64,000 nucleotides of DNA from Herbaspirillum rubrisubalbicans. Lineage in GTDB: Bacteria > Pseudomonadota > Gammaproteobacteria > Burkholderiales > Burkholderiaceae_D. Location of the stretch: contig NZ_CP024996.1 of NCBI RefSeq assembly GCF_003719195.1, positions 1 through 64,000 on the forward strand. The letters are read 5' to 3'. The position numbers and the translations under genes are program-made. Under the pieces are notes generated by a model. The model saw only the letters and a program-made list of their open reading frames with translations, did no database searches and was not told the DNA's origin. This document shows, one piece after another, positions 46,348-55,492 of the stretch. The number at the start of each line of letters is the position of its first letter. The first letter of the stretch is position 1.

Positions 46348-47625
46348 ATGGACAAACATCAAGCCTTGCGTCACACCAAACGATGGGCCCTGGGATGCCT
46401 GCTAGGATCGGCAGCCTTGTTCGTGGCTGCCTCGCTGGCACCGGCCAGCACCGGCAGCGCTCTGCTGCGCGCCATGGCCGAAGCGGCCATGGTAGGCGCG
46501 CTGGCCGACTGGTTTGCGGTGACGGCATTGTTTCGACGTATTCCCCTGCCGCTGCTGGCACGGCATACGGCCATCATCCCGCGCAACAAGGAGCGCATCG
46601 CCGACAACCTGGCGGTGTTCGTGGAAGAAAAATTCCTGAGTCCGCAGTCGCTGGTGAATCTGGTGCGTCGGCATGACCCGGCGCAGCGCCTCTCGGCCTG
46701 GATGGCCGATCCTGACCATGCCGCCCGCCTGGGCCACTACATGGCGCAGGCAGTGGCGGGCGTGCTCACGCTCACCGACGACCGCCGCATCCAGGCCTTC
46801 GTGCGCGAGGCCTTGCATACCGCGCTGGGCAAGCTGGACCTGTCGCGCTCGCTGGCCAGCATCCTCGACACCCTGACCCTTGATGGCCGCCACCAGCAAC
46901 TGCTGGACCGCGCCATCGTGGCCCTGGCCGAACTGCTCAACCGCGAAGAGACACGCGATTTCATCGCCGAGCGCATGGTCGACTGGCTGCAGCGCGAATA
47001 TCCCAAGATCGAAAAACTGCTGCCCTCCAACTGGATCGGCGAGAAGTCCGCCGCCACTCTGGCCGATATCCTCGACAAGCTCTTGAGCGGCATCGCCCAG
47101 GATCCGCATCATTCGCTGCGCCAGGCCTTCGACCGTCAACTGGCCAGCTTCATCACACGCCTCAAGCAAGACCCGGCCCTGCGCGCGCGGGCCGAACAGA
47201 TCAAGCGCGAAGTGCTGCAGGGCGAGGCCGTCAACGCCTATGTGGCCGGCCTGTGGGACAGCCTGCGCGATTGGCTGCGACAAGATCTGGAGCGAGCCGA
47301 CTCAGCCCTGCACGCCCAAGCGGCTGCTGCCACCCAGTGGATAGGCCACGCCCTGCAGGACGATGTCGAACTGCGCGCCTCTCTGAACAAGCACCTGGAA
47401 CAGGCGGTGGCCACCTTGAGCCCGGAACTGGCGCAACTGTTGACGCGCCACATCAGCGACACCATCAAGCAATGGGACAGCGCCGAACTGTCGCGCCAGA
47501 TCGAACTGAACATCGGCCGCGACCTGCAATACATACGCATCAACGGCACCCTGGTCGGTGGTCTGATCGGGGCCGTGTTGTTCGCGCTGTCATGGTTGAT
47601 GCAATGGCTGGTGCATGGTGTATGA
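46348..47625 (+). CDS. DUF445 membrane protein
   Basis: The start at the ATG at 46348 (MDKHQALRHTKRWALG) gives 425 residues. An upstream TTG frame exists but adds unlikely sequence. The N-terminal TM (LGCLLGSAALFVAASLA) and the conserved MAEAAMVGALADWFAVTALFRRIP and HTAIIPRNKERIADNLAVFVEEKFLSP blocks define DUF445. A long helical middle with coiled-coil character follows, then a C-terminal TM (LVGGLIGAVLFALSWLMQWLV). The family is of unknown function, related to YjiN, and tied to the inner membrane. It is a single gene. Confidence 0.85.
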   Translation: MDKHQALRHTKRWALGCLLGSAALFVAASLAPASTGSALLRAMAEAAMVGALADWFAVTALFRRIPLPLLARHTAIIPRNKERIADNLAVFVEEKFLSPQSLVNLVRRHDPAQRLSAWMADPDHAARLGHYMAQAVAGVLTLTDDRRIQAFVREALHTALGKLDLSRSLASILDTLTLDGRHQQLLDRAIVALAELLNREETRDFIAERMVDWLQREYPKIEKLLPSNWIGEKSAATLADILDKLLSGIAQDPHHSLRQAFDRQLASFITRLKQDPALRARAEQIKREVLQGEAVNAYVAGLWDSLRDWLRQDLERADSALHAQAAAATQWIGHALQDDVELRASLNKHLEQAVATLSPELAQLLTRHISDTIKQWDSAELSRQIELNIGRDLQYIRINGTLVGGLIGAVLFALSWLMQWLVHGV

Positions 47626-47648
47626 GCCAGCCCTGGTGATGATGGGCG

Positions 47649-49316
47649 CTACGGCTCCATCTCCTTGAGCGTCTTGCGCATGATCTTGCCGGTGGCCGTG
47701 GTCGGCAAGGCATCGACGAAGGCAATCATGCGCGGATATTCATGTGCCGCCAGTTGCGCGCGCACGTGCTGCTGCAGCTCCGCCACCAGTGCGGCTCCTG
47801 GCGCATGACCCTCCTTGAGCACGACAAAAGCCTTCACCACCTCGGTACGCAGCGCATCCTTGACCCCCACCACCGCCGCGATGCGCACGGCCGGATGGCG
47901 CATCAGGCATTCCTCGATCGGCGCCGGTCCGATGCGATAACCGGCGCTGGTGATGACGTCGTCATTGCGCCCCAGATAGCGGATATAGCCGGCTTCATCC
48001 ATGTTGCCCAAGTCACCGGTCAACAGGAAGTCACCGGCGAACTTCTCGCGCGTGGCGTCTTCATTGCGCCAGTAGCGCAGGAACATTACCGGGTCCGGTG
48101 CGCGGATGGCGATGTGACCCACTTGGCCGCGCGGCAGGAGATGGCCTTCTTCATCGACGATCTGCACCTCATGCCCCGGTACTGCCCGCCCCATGCTGCC
48201 CGAGGCGCTGGGATAGAGCTGTGAGGAAGAGGACACCACCAGGTTGCACTCGGTCTGGCCATAGAACTCGTTGATGGTCACGCCCAGCGCCTCGCGGCCC
48301 CAGGCGATCAAGTCGTCACCCAGCGTCTCCCCGCCACTGGCCACGCTGCGCAGCGAGAACGGCCACCGCGAGCGTGGATCGGGCGTGCCGCGCAGCATCT
48401 TCAAGGCGGTCGGCGGAAAGAACACATTGCGGATCTGATGCCGCGCCAGCAGACCGAAGACCGTCTCGGCATCGAACTTCTCCAGCCGCCGCGCCAGCAC
48501 CGCCACGCCGTGATACAGCGCTGGCAGCAGCACGTCGAGCAAGCCCCCGATCCAGGCCCAGTCAGCCGGAGTCCAGAAGCGATCCCCCGGTTGCGGAAAA
48601 CTGTCGTGCGAGACCTCCACCCCCGGCAGATGGCCCAGCAACACGCGATGCGCGTGCAGCGCACCCTTGGCCTTGCCGGTCGTGCCGGAGGTATAGATGA
48701 TCATGGCCGCCTCATCGGCGCGCGTCATGACCGGCTCCAGCACCGGCGAGGCAGCGCGCAGGCGATCCCAGAAGTCGGTGGTCTGCGGCAGCACGATGTC
48801 GGACGGCTCCACGCAGAACACCACCTTCAAGGCCGGCAGTTCGCCTGCCAGGTGGAGCTTGTCCATGCCGCTGGCATCGGTCACCAGCGCCACCGCTTCG
48901 CTGTTGTCGAGCCGGTAGGCGATGGCCTGCGGCCCGAACAGGTAGAACAGCGGCACCGTCACCGCGCCCAGCTTGTAGGCGGCCAGGTGGGTGATGACGG
49001 TTTCGATGCGCTGCGACAGGTAGATGCCGATGCGATCCCCGCGCCCGATACCGGCCTCGGCCAGCGCATTGGCGAACTGGTCGCTCAAGGTCTTGAGCTG
49101 GTCGAAGCTCCAGGTGGTGAGGCTGCCGTCGCTCTCCTCGCAGAGGATGGCGGTGCGACCGCTGCCATCGGCCCAGCGATCGCAGGCGGCGATGGCGATG
49201 TTGAAGAACTCGGGGATGTGCCATGCGTAGGGCGTCCGCTCTTGCTGATCGCCATTGCCGTCCTGCAGGTAATGGGCGCGAGTGATCGTCGGGCGTGGCG
49301 GGATGTCTGGGGTCAC
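47649..49316 (-). CDS. AMP-forming acyl-CoA synthetase
   Basis: This adenylate-forming enzyme activates an acid to its acyl-CoA through an acyl-AMP. I prefer the GTG at 49316, which follows AAGGAGA by 6 bases (555 residues), over an ATG at 49355 with no ribosome site. The P-loop IIYTSGTTGKAKGALH, the A5 motif NEFYGQTECN, LTGDLGNMDEAGYIRYLGRNDDVI and the C-terminal lysine motif PTTATGKIMRKTLKE are all present. The sequence resembles medium-chain or acetate-like members; the exact acid is uncertain. A single gene. Confidence 0.85.
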   Translation of the reverse strand: MTPDIPPRPTITRAHYLQDGNGDQQERTPYAWHIPEFFNIAIAACDRWADGSGRTAILCEESDGSLTTWSFDQLKTLSDQFANALAEAGIGRGDRIGIYLSQRIETVITHLAAYKLGAVTVPLFYLFGPQAIAYRLDNSEAVALVTDASGMDKLHLAGELPALKVVFCVEPSDIVLPQTTDFWDRLRAASPVLEPVMTRADEAAMIIYTSGTTGKAKGALHAHRVLLGHLPGVEVSHDSFPQPGDRFWTPADWAWIGGLLDVLLPALYHGVAVLARRLEKFDAETVFGLLARHQIRNVFFPPTALKMLRGTPDPRSRWPFSLRSVASGGETLGDDLIAWGREALGVTINEFYGQTECNLVVSSSSQLYPSASGSMGRAVPGHEVQIVDEEGHLLPRGQVGHIAIRAPDPVMFLRYWRNEDATREKFAGDFLLTGDLGNMDEAGYIRYLGRNDDVITSAGYRIGPAPIEECLMRHPAVRIAAVVGVKDALRTEVVKAFVVLKEGHAPGAALVAELQQHVRAQLAAHEYPRMIAFVDALPTTATGKIMRKTLKEMEP

Positions 49317-49600
49317 GTTGGTCTCCTTGGAGGATGCGGTGGGCCTGGCCTGCATCGGGCGTGGGCTCCGGGAATGGCGGATGTCGCTGGCTGCCTATCA
49401 TAACGTCCCCGCCCGCTGGCAGCAGGGCACAAGGAAATGTCATGCCGGAAGTGCGCCGGTCGAACTCCGACGATTTTCGCCATCAACTCCTCCTCCTCGC
49501 ACTTAACTGCGCGTGGTCTGCCGCTAGCATGAGCCCTCCCGTTAACCTGCGCCGTCTTCGCCGCATCGGCCTGTGAGACAGCGCCCGCGAGGACTTCCGC

Positions 49601-52345
49601 ATGTTGCCCATGACCCTCACCACCGCGTTGGCCGCCTGGACCCAGTCGGCGCGCGCCATCCGCCTGCGTTTGCCAGACTCGCACCAGCACCTGCAGGAAA
49701 CACTGTTGGTCACCCATGTGGCCGGCAGCGAATCCGTCTGCGGTGCGCTGGACTATCAACTGTTCTGCATCTCGACTACCTCCGGTCTGGAGCTCAAGCA
49801 ATTCATGGCGCTGCCGCTCGAATTGCAGTTCGTGACCGACGGTGGGCAGTTGCGTACGGTCTGCGGCTTCGTCGCCGAAGCCACCGAGGGCCAACTCGAT
49901 GAAGGGCTGGCGCGCTACCGCCTGGTGCTGCGCGACGCACTGGCGCTGATGGGCCAGCGCATCAATACCCGCGTCTTCCTGCACGCCAGCGAGCAGGACA
50001 TCACCCAGGTGATGCTGCAGGAATGGCGCCAACGCAATGCTTTGCTGGCCAGCAGTTTCGAGGTGGATTGGTCGCTGATGAGCGAGCTTGGCCCGGCGCG
50101 CGAATTCACCATGCAGCATAACGAATCCGACGCCGACTTTCTGCGCCGCCTGTGGAAGCGGCGCGGCATCAGCTGGTTCATCCGTCCCGGTGAGCCGCTC
50201 GCGCCGAACCAAAGCCACAGTGCGCGCCATACCCTGGTGCTGTTCAATGAGGCCTTTGAGCTGCCGCGCAACGTCGCGCAGATGGTGCGTTATCGGCGCG
50301 ACCATGCGCCCCAGGAGCAGGACCGCATCCTCCGATGGAGCGCCACGCGCCAGCTGCGGCCCGGCAGCGTGAGTCGTCATGCCTGGGACCATGTGCCCGC
50401 TGCGGCCATGCGCAGCCATGTCGATATGCGCGTGGACCAGGGCGAGCTGGGCAACCGGTTTGCCTCCATTCTCGATGACTATCTGATCGACGTCCCGCAC
50501 ATCGGCGAGGACCACGAGGACTATCAGCAGTTGGGCCAGTTGCGGATGCAGCGTCACGCCTACGAAGCCAAGTGCTTCCACGCCGAATCGGACGTGCGCG
50601 CGCTGCGCGTGGGCGAATGGATCGCGGTGGAAGACCACCCGGAACTGGAGCGCCACCCTGCGCATGAGCGCGAGTTCATCCTGACCCGGCTGGAGGTCTA
50701 TGCCGAAAACAATCTCCCGGCTGCGCTGGACGAACATCTGCAGTCCTCGGGCGCGCTGGCCGGCTGGCCCCTTGCGCCGGAGCTGGCAGCGCTGCGCCAG
50801 CGTTGTCATGCGCAAGGCCGGCGCTACCTCAATCGCTTCGACTGCGTACGCCGCGGCACGCCGATCCTGCCGGCCTTCGACCCGCGCCGCGACCTGCCCA
50901 GGCCGCGTCTGCAGAACGCGCACGTGGTCGGCCCGGCAGGTGAAGAGTTGTATTGCGACGCACTGGGCCGCGTCAAGCTGCGCTTCCCCGGCACGCGCAT
51001 CGAAGATCACGCCCATGCCAACGGCGCCGGCGCCAATGATAGCGAACGCGATTCGGCCTGGGTGCGCGTGACCAGTTACTGGGCTGGCAGCCAGTGGGGA
51101 GCGATCAGCCTGCCGCGCATCGGCGATGAGGTCATCGTCGACTTCCTGGGCGGTGATCCTGACAAGCCCATCGTGGTTGGCCGCGTCTACAGCGGCCTGG
51201 CCTTGCCGCCTTCCTTCAGCCAGATCGGCAGCCTGCCCGGCAACCGCTTCCTGGCAGGCATCAAGAGCAAGGAAGTCCAGGGCTACCGCTACAACCAGCT
51301 GCGACTGGACGACACGCCGCATCAGATCAGCGCGCAACTGTCTTCGGAGCATGGCCACAGCGAACTGAACCTGGGCTGGCTCACCCATCTGCGCCACGAA
51401 GGCCATGGCGAGGCCCGCGGCGTGGGCGCTGAGTTGCGCACCGATGAAGCGCTGGCCCTGCGTGGAGGACGAGGCGTGCTCATCAGCGCTGCCGCACGCG
51501 AGCGCGCCAGCGGCGGCCAACTCGACCGCCAGGAAATGCTGGGCCTGCTGCGCGTGCTGCAGGATGTCCAGCAGCAGTTGGCCGAGCTGGCCAAGACCCA
51601 TGACGCCGGCAGCACCGAGGCCAAGACCTTTCAGGCACTGCGCGAGCAGCTTGCAGGCTGGGAGGCCGGCAGCAACACCGATGCCCAGGGCAGTGGCGGC
51701 GGCAAGCCCGTGGTCGCCGTCACCGCCCCGGCGGGCGTGGCCATCACCAGCGAGGACGGCGTGGCCATCGGGGCGCAGACCCAGGTCGACATCATCAGCG
51801 TGGGCAACACCCAGCTCTCGGTGGGCAAGCGACTGCTGGCACGCGTGGCCGAGAGCATCAGCCTGTTTGCCCAGCGTCTGGGCATCAAGCTGGTGGCCGC
51901 ACGCGGCAAGCTGGAGTTGACCACCCATGCCGACGATATCGAAGCCAGCTCGGCCAAGCGCATCGTCCTGAGCGCCGCCGATGAAATCGTGCTGCAGGCC
52001 CCCAAGTTGCGGCTGCTGGCCGAGGGCGCGCAGATCGACCTGGGCGGTGGCGCGATCACCCAGCAGAGCAGTGGCGACCACGTCATCCGCTCGGCTGACT
52101 TCCATCATTTGAACGGTGCCGACGCACAGCCTCCGGGTGTGCCAATGCCGGCCAGCCAGATGCGCACCGATGAACGCTTCATCCTGGCGCGGCGTGGCAT
52201 TGGGCGCCCGCATGTGCGCCAGCGTTACCGCATCGAGCTCGATGACGGCAGCGTCATCGAAGGCGTCACCGATGAGCAGGGCCGCACGGTGTTGAGCCAG
52301 GACATGGCTTTGCGTATCGCGCGCTTGCGCATAGTGAAGGAGTAG
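49601..52345 (+). CDS. vgrG: Type VI secretion spike protein VgrG
   Basis: This is a 914-residue trimeric spike that carries effectors out through the type VI tube. The N-terminal gp27-like part (HQHLQETLLVTHVAGSESVCG ... DFLRRLWKRRGISWFI) is followed by the gp5 OB-fold region (DALGRVKLRFPGTR, SAWVRVTSYWAGSQWG, PRIGDEVIVDFLGGDPDKPIVVGRVY). A DUF2345-type C-terminal extension (about 600-830) leads to a short tail with VRQRYRIELDDGSVIEGVTDEQG (about 870-895). The next gene, a lipase, starts 3 bp after its stop. The extension probably loads that effector. Confidence 0.92.
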   Translation: MLPMTLTTALAAWTQSARAIRLRLPDSHQHLQETLLVTHVAGSESVCGALDYQLFCISTTSGLELKQFMALPLELQFVTDGGQLRTVCGFVAEATEGQLDEGLARYRLVLRDALALMGQRINTRVFLHASEQDITQVMLQEWRQRNALLASSFEVDWSLMSELGPAREFTMQHNESDADFLRRLWKRRGISWFIRPGEPLAPNQSHSARHTLVLFNEAFELPRNVAQMVRYRRDHAPQEQDRILRWSATRQLRPGSVSRHAWDHVPAAAMRSHVDMRVDQGELGNRFASILDDYLIDVPHIGEDHEDYQQLGQLRMQRHAYEAKCFHAESDVRALRVGEWIAVEDHPELERHPAHEREFILTRLEVYAENNLPAALDEHLQSSGALAGWPLAPELAALRQRCHAQGRRYLNRFDCVRRGTPILPAFDPRRDLPRPRLQNAHVVGPAGEELYCDALGRVKLRFPGTRIEDHAHANGAGANDSERDSAWVRVTSYWAGSQWGAISLPRIGDEVIVDFLGGDPDKPIVVGRVYSGLALPPSFSQIGSLPGNRFLAGIKSKEVQGYRYNQLRLDDTPHQISAQLSSEHGHSELNLGWLTHLRHEGHGEARGVGAELRTDEALALRGGRGVLISAAARERASGGQLDRQEMLGLLRVLQDVQQQLAELAKTHDAGSTEAKTFQALREQLAGWEAGSNTDAQGSGGGKPVVAVTAPAGVAITSEDGVAIGAQTQVDIISVGNTQLSVGKRLLARVAESISLFAQRLGIKLVAARGKLELTTHADDIEASSAKRIVLSAADEIVLQAPKLRLLAEGAQIDLGGGAITQQSSGDHVIRSADFHHLNGADAQPPGVPMPASQMRTDERFILARRGIGRPHVRQRYRIELDDGSVIEGVTDEQGRTVLSQDMALRIARLRIVKE

Positions 52346-52348
52346 ACG

Positions 52349-54094
52349 ATGAGTGCATCTTCCAATCCGATGCCGACAGCCGAACCGACCCGCCTGGTCG
52401 GCACGGCCTGGGATGAAGACGGCAATGACGTGGCGCAGTCGGTGCTGACCGGACAGAACATGAAGGTCAGGGCCTTGTGCCTGACCACGCCGGATGCCGT
52501 GGTCCCCATCCTGTTCGTGCCGGGCATCATGGGAACGCGGCTCAAGGTCAAGGGGCGTGACAAGGGCGCGGCGTGGTTCCCGCCCGATACCACATGGGAG
52601 GAGCTTGTGCTGGCGCTCAAGTATTTGGTGCGCACGGCGGCAGACCGGCAACGACTGCTCAATCCGGACACCACCGAGGTGGATGAAGACGGACCCGCCT
52701 CGCCCGACGACACCAGCAAGATCCTGCTCGCGCTGGCGCCCGGTAAGACCGATGACGAGCGCATCAAGTGGCGTGGCTGGGGACAGCTCCACGCGGATAG
52801 TTATTTGCAGATTCTCTCGCTGCTGGAGACCAGCATGGCGATGATTTTCGATCCAGCCAGCCAGGGGACGGTGTTGACTGCCCATTGGAAGGAGCTGGTC
52901 ATGGATCGGCAGGATGCGGCCAAGCTGGGGGCGCAGAAGCCTTTTGTTCCGCTGGAGGAAGAGCACTTGCGGGATGCTGCCGAATTGCTCTATCCGGTTC
53001 ATGCGGTTGGGTACAACTGGCTGCAGAGCAACAAGCTCTCAGCCAAGAGATTGGCTGACGAGATCGAACGCATCACCGCGTATTACCGCAGCAAGGGAAA
53101 GCATTGCGAGCAAGTGATTCTGGTCACCCACAGCATGGGTGGACTGGTAGCGCGGGCGTGCGCACAACTCCCCGGAATGGATCAACGCATTCTGGGCGTG
53201 GTGCACGGTGTGATGCCCGCCATTGGCGCACCCGCGACCTACAAGCGTATCCGTGCGGGGTTTGAAGGGATCGCCCAGGTAGTCCTGGGCCGCAATGCCG
53301 CGGACTGCACAGCAGTGATGGCCAATGCACCGGGGCCTCTGGAATTGCTACCGACGGCGCAATACAAGACCTGGACCAATCGCGGCGAACAGCATTGGCT
53401 GCGGACCAGTTATCGGGCCATTGGGCAGAGTGGGATGCCCGAGGAGTTGGAGAGCTTTCTGGGGGAGGGTGATCCCTACGCGAATATCTATCTGAACAAT
53501 ACGCCGGATTGGTGGAAGTTGGTGCGGGAGGACTTGATTGACCCGGCGGGTAAAGAGGATCGGGAGCGGGCAGAGAGGGAGGGAACGGTTTTAGTTCAGA
53601 AGAAACGACCTTCTTCGGACTTTGATGAATTTGTTTCACAAATGCGAATCGCGAGAACACTTCATCAACAGATTGCAGATAGCTATCACCCCAATACCTA
53701 TGCGTATTACGCTGCCGACCCGCAACGGCCTGCGTGGAACGAGATCAACTGGAAGTGCGCGCCGATGGTGCCCGGTGATCCCATGAAAGCAAAGCTTGCA
53801 GAGGATGATCTGAATGGGATGTTGGAGCTTTGTTTCGGGGAGCATCAATGCCACTACTTCACTCTCCAGAACGGCACCGGCCCTGGGGATGGCACGGTGC
53901 CAGCAGAATCGGGTGGCGCTCCGAAGCCGCATGTCGTTCAGCTATTCAAGCATGAGGGAAAGCTGAAATCCCACGACAGTTATGACCACCAGTTTTCCTA
54001 TAACGCCAAGATTTCGCAGGCGGTCACCCTCTATTCCATTATTAGGATCGTCAGTGCATCGGCGTATTTGAAAACACCTTCAGGAGAAAAATGA
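52349..54094 (+). CDS. Type VI lipase effector (LCAT-like alpha/beta hydrolase)
   Basis: This is a 581-residue probable phospholipase/lipase effector. VPILFVPGIMGTRLK (52-66) is the oxyanion-loop entry of LCAT-like lipases. The nucleophile is Ser262 in VTHSMGGLVARA, the acid is probably the Asp in GPGDGTVPAES (about 515), and the histidine lies in SYDHQFSYN (about 550). It is bracketed by vgrG and a Tli4-like immunity gene (4-bp overlap), the standard Tle module. Composition changes near 53,560 from GC-rich to visibly AT-richer codons, so the C-terminal third may have been exchanged by recombination. Confidence 0.85.
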   Translation: MSASSNPMPTAEPTRLVGTAWDEDGNDVAQSVLTGQNMKVRALCLTTPDAVVPILFVPGIMGTRLKVKGRDKGAAWFPPDTTWEELVLALKYLVRTAADRQRLLNPDTTEVDEDGPASPDDTSKILLALAPGKTDDERIKWRGWGQLHADSYLQILSLLETSMAMIFDPASQGTVLTAHWKELVMDRQDAAKLGAQKPFVPLEEEHLRDAAELLYPVHAVGYNWLQSNKLSAKRLADEIERITAYYRSKGKHCEQVILVTHSMGGLVARACAQLPGMDQRILGVVHGVMPAIGAPATYKRIRAGFEGIAQVVLGRNAADCTAVMANAPGPLELLPTAQYKTWTNRGEQHWLRTSYRAIGQSGMPEELESFLGEGDPYANIYLNNTPDWWKLVREDLIDPAGKEDRERAEREGTVLVQKKRPSSDFDEFVSQMRIARTLHQQIADSYHPNTYAYYAADPQRPAWNEINWKCAPMVPGDPMKAKLAEDDLNGMLELCFGEHQCHYFTLQNGTGPGDGTVPAESGGAPKPHVVQLFKHEGKLKSHDSYDHQFSYNAKISQAVTLYSIIRIVSASAYLKTPSGEK

Positions 54095-55179
54095 TCATGA
54101 AGACGTCGCTTCGTCTCATCGCTATTTTTGCATTCGCGGCCTGGTTGTTTTTAGCTGGAGATATCTCACCTAAACAAGGATTTTCCATCATGAATGCTGC
54201 CCAGGCAAATCAGCCCGCACCGCCTCTTTCAACTTTCTGTACAGGTCGCTTCCTGCTCGATATGCCTGCGGGATCGGTACTCAGTGGTGGTAACTACCGT
54301 TACGACTTCGCGCGATTGGAGAAGCCAAAGGCCATGAACCTGGAAGAATTCGACGCGGAAATGATGGCTAAGGAAAAGAAGCTCAGAGCGGCGAAGCATG
54401 AAATTGAGCCCAGCTTGTTGCGGTTGTTGGAAAAGCCTGATTCATATTCGTGGATATTCGTCTATTGGGAACATGACTTTAGTGGGGGCATAGCATTAGT
54501 AGATGGATATCGCTGGGTTGATGGGACACGTTTTCTCTTTAGAAGTAAGGCAGGCATGAGCAAGCCTCCTACCGGCACGAAGAGTTACCAAGACGATGCA
54601 GTCGAACGTATGCGCGCGACACTTGCCGGCTTGAGAAAACGTTCAACGCACGACATCCCAACAGAACCCGGCTATTGTTTTGAAGATGGTTTCATCGCCA
54701 ACCCGGAATGGGAAAACGAAGAAGCTGGCATCGACATCGACATCGCCGGCCATCCCGATGCCTTCGTCTCCGTCTGGTTCTATCCTCTCTCCATGCGAGC
54801 GCACAGTCAGCCATTGCTGGATCGCATGGGTGGTGTGCTGCAAATGCTGGGCCGGATGGCGACCTCAGTGCATGTGCTGCGAAGAGGAGACCGTCAGGTC
54901 GGTCCCTACAAGGGCCAGGAGTTTCTGGTCACCGCCCCCAACAGCGGCGGAATGCGCGGCCACAGTTTCATCTGGGAGACCGAGGGCGAAGGTACGCTCG
55001 ATACCCCTGCGCTGAAGATCGAGTTGACCACCGGTCATCGCGCCAAAGACGGCAATCCCCAAAAGACCAGGCTGACCGATGAACAGGCCATGAAGCTGTG
55101 GGATGACGTATTGAATAGCTTCAGATTGCGCCCCGTCGACGCTGTACCACCATCGGCCACCCCCACCCAACCCTCGTGA
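54091..55179 (+). CDS. Tli4-like type VI immunity protein
   Basis: This 362-residue protein protects the producer from the lipase, acting in the periplasm. The N-terminus is a signal/anchor (LRLIAIFAFAAWLFLAGDIS). FCTGRFLLDMPAGSVLSGGNYRYDF begins the first Tli4 domain and GYCFEDGFIANP the second (about 190). The start overlaps the lipase stop (ATGATCATG; 54091 or 54097). The first ~180 codons share the AT-richer composition of the lipase tail, and the second half returns to core-like GC, marking a recombination edge near 54,660. Confidence 0.8.
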   Translation: MIMKTSLRLIAIFAFAAWLFLAGDISPKQGFSIMNAAQANQPAPPLSTFCTGRFLLDMPAGSVLSGGNYRYDFARLEKPKAMNLEEFDAEMMAKEKKLRAAKHEIEPSLLRLLEKPDSYSWIFVYWEHDFSGGIALVDGYRWVDGTRFLFRSKAGMSKPPTGTKSYQDDAVERMRATLAGLRKRSTHDIPTEPGYCFEDGFIANPEWENEEAGIDIDIAGHPDAFVSVWFYPLSMRAHSQPLLDRMGGVLQMLGRMATSVHVLRRGDRQVGPYKGQEFLVTAPNSGGMRGHSFIWETEGEGTLDTPALKIELTTGHRAKDGNPQKTRLTDEQAMKLWDDVLNSFRLRPVDAVPPSATPTQPS

Positions 55180-55208
55180 TTTCAACTTTGTCCAGGAAAG
55201 GAAGCACC

Positions 55209-55475
55209 ATGCCCCACATCATCCGCCTAGGCGACGCGACTTCCCACGGTGGCAAGGTCACCAGCGTCAGCGCCACCCATTTCAAGGTTGGTGGCCTTCC
55301 AGTGGCGCGGGTCGGCGATGCCTGTAGTTGCCCTCAAAAGGGACACGACAACTGCACCATCGTCGAAGGTCATCCCCATCATCGCATCGGTGGTATCGCG
55401 GTCGCCTACGAGGGCCACAAGACCAGTTGTGGTGCGACGCTGGTGGCCAGTACCCGCCATTTCAGCGCATCCTAG
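55209..55475 (+). CDS. PAAR-domain spike tip protein
   Basis: An 88-residue product starts at the ATG at 55209, preceded by AGGAAAGGAAGC; an upstream in-frame start at 55176 overlaps the immunity gene and is less likely. It has PAAR repeats: PHIIRLGDATSHGGKVTS, LPVARVGDACSCPQKGHDN and HRIGGIAVAYEGHKTSCGATLVAS, with the histidines and cysteines that hold the tip metal. It caps the VgrG spike and completes the vgrG-lipase-immunity-PAAR module. Confidence 0.9.
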   Translation: MPHIIRLGDATSHGGKVTSVSATHFKVGGLPVARVGDACSCPQKGHDNCTIVEGHPHHRIGGIAVAYEGHKTSCGATLVASTRHFSAS

Positions 55476-55492
55476 CGGCCCCCGGCCTGCAC

